DNA from: an uncultured Schlesneria sp.
GTDB lineage: Bacteria > Planctomycetota > Planctomycetia > Planctomycetales > Planctomycetaceae
DNA length: 37,392 nt
Direction: 5' to 3'
Assembly: GCA_903899985.1 (NCBI GenBank)
Contig: CAIULL010000130.1
Span: 1 to 37,392, forward strand
Shown here: positions 34,040-37,392 of the stretch, in pieces
Layout: every line of letters begins with the position of its first letter
Position numbering within the stretch: position 1 is the stretch's first letter
Translations under genes and position numbers: made by a program
Notes under the pieces: generated by a model
Told to the model about the DNA's origin: nothing
What the model saw: the letters and a program-made list of their open reading frames with translations, nothing else
The model's database searches: none

Positions 34040-34861
34040 ATGAAAACTCGAAACCGATTGTTATCGGCGTTCTTGGTCGGAGTGATCAGCACGTCTGCAA
34101 TCTCTGCCCTCGATCAACCAGTCGTCGTTCCCTCGACGTCGGGGATTGTTCCAAAGAAGACTGACGGCGCTGCAGAGAAGTCGGTCACGAAACCAGCAAA
34201 TTCTGGCTCGACGTCTGAAAAACCTGTCGTCGCGGCAGACCAACAAGGAAATTCGACGAAGCACGCGCAAGTTCAGCAGGTGATGACACCCGCAGAGGCG
34301 TTGCAGAGCCTGAAAGATGGCAATAAACGTTTCATTACCGACCATCTCGAAAAAGCAGCGGGAAAAGAACGGTTGATTGAATTGGCGAAAGGCCAGAAGC
34401 CGATTGCTGCCATCATTGCTTGTGCCGATTCGCGTGTCTCCCCGGAACTGATCTTTAATAAAGGCTTGGGAGAGTTATTCGTGCTTCGAGTGGCGGGTAA
34501 CGTGTCTGTGGAAGCATATGCGCTGGCCGGCTCAGCAGAATACGCCGTGGCGCATCTCAACGTTCCGTTGATTGTCGTGATCGGTCACGAAACGTGCGGC
34601 GCCGTAAAAGCCTCATTAAAAGGAGATCCTGAAAAAGGGAACCTTGGGCGATTGCTCAAGGCAGTACAGGTTGGAAACCACCTGAATCTGGCCGCTGCGG
34701 TCCGTAATAATGTCATATTTCAAGCAGACCAATTGCTGTTAGAAAGTGAACTGATCCGGGACTTTGTCGTCAGCGAACGCATTATTGTTGTACCGGCAGT
34801 TTATTCATTGAACACGGGGGAGGTCACGTTTATGGATCCCGTTGTATGGGAGAAAGATTGA
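34040..34861 (+). CDS. Exported beta-carbonic anhydrase
   Basis: A 273-residue beta-class carbonic anhydrase that interconverts CO2 and bicarbonate. Residues 1 to about 23 form a signal peptide (LLSAFLVGVISTSAISA), followed by a Ser/Thr/Pro/Lys-rich linker to about residue 80. In the catalytic domain the zinc ligands are C128 and D130 in IACADSR, H183 and C186 in IGHETCGAV; R132 pairs with D130. Exported beta-CAs are less common than cytosolic ones; placement is inferred from the signal peptide. Transcribed divergently from the PstS-like gene. Confidence 0.9.
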   Translation: MKTRNRLLSAFLVGVISTSAISALDQPVVVPSTSGIVPKKTDGAAEKSVTKPANSGSTSEKPVVAADQQGNSTKHAQVQQVMTPAEALQSLKDGNKRFITDHLEKAAGKERLIELAKGQKPIAAIIACADSRVSPELIFNKGLGELFVLRVAGNVSVEAYALAGSAEYAVAHLNVPLIVVIGHETCGAVKASLKGDPEKGNLGRLLKAVQVGNHLNLAAAVRNNVIFQADQLLLESELIRDFVVSERIIVVPAVYSLNTGEVTFMDPVVWEKD

Positions 34862-35283
34862 ATAATCGGGGAACAAGCGGCGATTTTTTCCGATTTGAAT
34901 CGCTTGATCGTCGACCATTAACGTCCCTTGAATCTCAACGTCGGGTTAGCTGCCCGGTAATTGAAGGGCTTCGGATTTCCGGCAGCAAACCAAGTCGATC
35001 AGCATCTCCGTCCGTGTTAAGCGACAGGTCGCTTTGTAGTGAATAATTGAGTTTGACGATTGTAGCGAACGGGTGTTTAAGGTTAGCTACTTGCTTACAT
35101 CTGCGAGATCTTAGGCATACCAATTCTCACGCCCTCATTGCCGATCGTCCGAAGGTGTATTGAAGAACACGGGATGGATCCTGCTTGTGACGAGCGACGC
35201 GTCGATGAGTTGTCCGCCCGACAATTTACCCCAATCGGCAGTTGAAGCCGGTTTTGATTTCTCACGCGAATGGATGCGCAACT
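34862..35283. other. Intergenic leader of porin 2
   Basis: About 420 bases. TTGACG at 35053-35058 followed after 17 bases by TTTAAG is a possible weak promoter for the porin, but the -10 is poor. No other structure stands out. Confidence 0.35.
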
Positions 35284-37119
35284 ATGCCACCGCTGTTTTC
35301 GTCGGCGACGAAGGCGTGTTATCGAAGTTTGTCTTTGCCCCTTCGTCTTTCGTGTTTCGTCGCAGGGGTCATGTGCCTGACGCAAGGTTCGCCAGTGCTG
35401 GCTGACGACCCTTTCGAAGAACTTCAGACTCGAATTGCGCAACTGGAACAGGATAACCGTGAGTTACGTTCTGCCTTGTCAAAACGTCCCGATGACTCGT
35501 TGGTGCCGCTGATTTCTGAATTGCCTCCTGTACCAGAAGACTTCGAAGAAGGTGCGGACAAGTCACCTGAAGACCGCAAGATGGAAAGTCTGGTTGATGG
35601 CTTAATCCGTCGCATGAATAAGCAAACGAATGCGGCGTTTGACGCTCAGAATCAGAAGATCTCGGAGTTGGAAAAGAAGCTCAATGGTTTGAGCAAGCCA
35701 CCCAAACCGACGGGTGGGACTGCAAACTTCGGAAACACCGGTCTGGTCTTCACGTCTAACGATGGAAACTTCAAGACACACCTGGGTGGCACGGCACAGC
35801 TGGACTTCATTGCGCCTCAGTCGGTCGCAACAAACATCATTACCCCAGGTGGAGCTTACGCATTCCAGGATTCAACAAACTTCAGACGTTTGCGTATGCG
35901 TGCTGATGGTACGATGTACGGGACCATCGACTGGGTGTCTGAATTCGACTTTGCAGGATTTATCCAGAACACCGCAAATCCGGCAGTTGGCCTGGCTGCA
36001 AACGGACTTCGCAGTATCGGTACTCTCACCAATGGCCAGCAGGGGGGTAACTCAATCAACGTCATTCAGCCGACGACGGTGTGGATGACATTTAAAGACA
36101 TTCCCGTTATCGGAAACCTGCGAGTTGGTAACCAGCAAGACTGGTTCAGTATCGAGCATATTACCAGTGCCCGGTACCTCGACTTTATGGAACGAGCACC
36201 GATCATGGATACCTTCAGTGGTCCGAACAACAACGGTTACACACCTGGTGTATCGATTTTCAATAATACGCCCGACAAGAACGCTGGATTGCAGCTTGGT
36301 GTCTACAAAAATAACGCCTACGATTCAGGCTATACCTTCGATCTTGGGAATGCGTTTACCTACGGTGGCCGAGCAATCTGGACACCTTATTACGACGAAG
36401 CGTCAGAGGGCCGTTATCTCGTACATACGGCGTTCGGCGCTGAGTACCGGACATACAATACGGATCTGGGAGTTACGCAGAATGGTCAGAATATCCGACT
36501 ACGTTCGCGTGGAGACCTCCGGATCGATTCGGCGACGCTGACTCCTAACTTTGCCGACACAGGCAACTTCTTCACCCAGGATCAGACGTTGATTGATCCT
36601 GAAATTGCTGTTGTCTGGGGACCTTGGACGTTGCAGGCCGAATACACCTCGTCCTGGTTCAATGGAGCCCGAACGACGCAGTTGCCGGGCGGCCTGATGC
36701 TTCATAACGTTCAAATGAGCGGCGGATATGCCGAGGCATTGTATTTCCTGACGGGTGAAAACAAGACTTACAATCGACAGACCGGATTGTTTGGGCAGGT
36801 CGTTCCGAAAAACAATGTCAACTTCAGCCAGGGGAAATACGGCGCGTGGCAAGTGGGTACGCGATACGACTGGATGGACTTGAATTCGGGTTTAATTACT
36901 GGTGGTCGTAACCAAAACGGAACAATCGGCTTGAACTGGTTCATCAACCCCAATATTCGATTCCAGTTCAATACTGTGTTCAGCTATATCAATAACGCTG
37001 TTGAACCGATTATCCCAGGCCCCGTCGGGTCAGTCGCATCGGGGACCTTGCGTGGTTCGAAGTTTGTCGGCGACGGACTGATCCTGACCGTAGGTACCCG
37101 CATGGATATCAGTTTCTGA
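35284..37119 (+). CDS. Outer-membrane porin with coiled-coil N-terminus (OprO/OprP-like), copy 2
   Basis: A 611-residue exported porin. Signal peptide about 1-40 (ending SPVLA), then a coiled coil (FEELQTRIAQLEQDNRELR), a Pro/Asp-rich region with a second helical stretch (MNKQTNAAFDAQNQKI), and a C-terminal barrel of ~430 residues. FRRLRMRADGTMYGTIDWVSEFDF, IGNLRVGNQQDWFS and the closing LTVGTRMDISF are typical of OprP-like porins. The plus-strand ATG at 35284 is preferred to a TTG at 35242. It ends before a strong terminator. Confidence 0.8.
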   Translation: MPPLFSSATKACYRSLSLPLRLSCFVAGVMCLTQGSPVLADDPFEELQTRIAQLEQDNRELRSALSKRPDDSLVPLISELPPVPEDFEEGADKSPEDRKMESLVDGLIRRMNKQTNAAFDAQNQKISELEKKLNGLSKPPKPTGGTANFGNTGLVFTSNDGNFKTHLGGTAQLDFIAPQSVATNIITPGGAYAFQDSTNFRRLRMRADGTMYGTIDWVSEFDFAGFIQNTANPAVGLAANGLRSIGTLTNGQQGGNSINVIQPTTVWMTFKDIPVIGNLRVGNQQDWFSIEHITSARYLDFMERAPIMDTFSGPNNNGYTPGVSIFNNTPDKNAGLQLGVYKNNAYDSGYTFDLGNAFTYGGRAIWTPYYDEASEGRYLVHTAFGAEYRTYNTDLGVTQNGQNIRLRSRGDLRIDSATLTPNFADTGNFFTQDQTLIDPEIAVVWGPWTLQAEYTSSWFNGARTTQLPGGLMLHNVQMSGGYAEALYFLTGENKTYNRQTGLFGQVVPKNNVNFSQGKYGAWQVGTRYDWMDLNSGLITGGRNQNGTIGLNWFINPNIRFQFNTVFSYINNAVEPIIPGPVGSVASGTLRGSKFVGDGLILTVGTRMDISF

Positions 37120-37145
37120 GTGATTGCCAGACGCCAGCAGCATTT

Positions 37146-37196
37146 GCAAGACGCGCTCGGGTGAAACCCACTTGTTCGCGTCTTGCTCCTTTTTTT
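37146..37196 (+). terminator. Intrinsic terminator of porin 2
   Basis: A perfect 10-base stem (GCAAGACGCG at 37146-37155 with CGCGTCTTGC at 37177-37186), a loop containing a smaller GGGTGAAACCC hairpin, and a T-run at about 37190-37196. It lies 27 bases after the porin stop. Confidence 0.85.
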
Positions 37197-37392
37197 GGAG
37201 GAACGGGCTCGATATCTGGCAGAGTCCTTCTGCGATTGAGCGCACTTTGGTGTGTTCCGGACACCTGACGGGAATTCCATTTCAATCGAATCGTCTGGAT
37301 GAATTGCCCGATTCTCCTTCGTAGTACTCACGTTTTGTTTCTTTGCGCGCCGCGAAGATTTTTCGCGGGAGGGCGAGGCTCCCGCCGAGCCG
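37197..37392. other. Window-end intergenic sequence
   Basis: About 200 bases with no gene. The last ~30 bases (GGGAGGGCGAGGCTCCCGCC) look like part of another dispersed palindromic repeat cut by the window end. Confidence 0.4.

Noticed and set aside
1-37392. CRISPR array, tRNA or rRNA
   Set aside because: No regularly spaced identical repeats, and no tRNA or rRNA sequence recognised by eye on either strand.

Overview
The window reads as chromosomal DNA from a planctomycete (order Planctomycetales). That is inferred from gene content, because no rRNA or marker phylogeny is available here. The content includes an exported ceramidase-like protein, a stand-alone LOR/SDH (TIGR00300-type) protein, an NPCBM-domain protein, coiled-coil plus beta-barrel porins, small orphan proteins of kinds I associate with planctomycetes, and many short dispersed palindromic repeats.

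Layout. Positions 350-8000 are mostly housekeeping: ceramidase-like protein, glgC, a LOR/SDH-domain protein (minus strand), then a run of GspF-like protein, small membrane protein and dprA. Positions 7876-21300 form an accessory island. It holds a PIN-domain toxin-antitoxin pair (7876-8477), a nucleotidyltransferase toxin-antitoxin-like pair (9462-10263) bracketed by two copies of an 88-codon gene of which the second carries a premature stop, about 1.1 kb of repeat-rich DNA, a tightly overlapping five-gene cassette (11766-19090), several inverted repeats, a second PIN toxin-antitoxin pair (20031-20743), and small orphan genes. Positions 21525-37119 return to core genes: an exported glycine-rich protein, NPCBM protein, ruvC, lhgO, porin, metallophosphoesterase, ackA-pta, a lone PstS-like phosphate-binding protein, an exported beta-carbonic anhydrase and a second porin closed by a clear intrinsic terminator.

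The most notable element is the five-gene cassette. In order it encodes a SIS-HAD fusion (double sugar-isomerase-like region plus HAD phosphatase), a phosphoribosyltransferase with an intact PRPP loop, a P-loop ATPase resembling ORC/CDC6-type AAA proteins, an unrecognised Rossmann-like protein, and a PfkB-type kinase with two added CxxC pairs. Four of the five genes overlap a neighbour's stop or start codon and the remaining junction is 15 bp, so the set is almost certainly one transcriptional and translational unit. The enzymes suggest synthesis or remodelling of a phosphoribosyl or nucleoside-like small molecule, controlled or sensed by an ATPase. The position inside a toxin-antitoxin-rich island fits a conflict (defence) role. 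Both ideas are inference.

Limits: everything was read by eye. No database search, profile search, GC plot or folding program was run, and start codons were chosen from ribosome-binding sites, overlaps and signal peptides.
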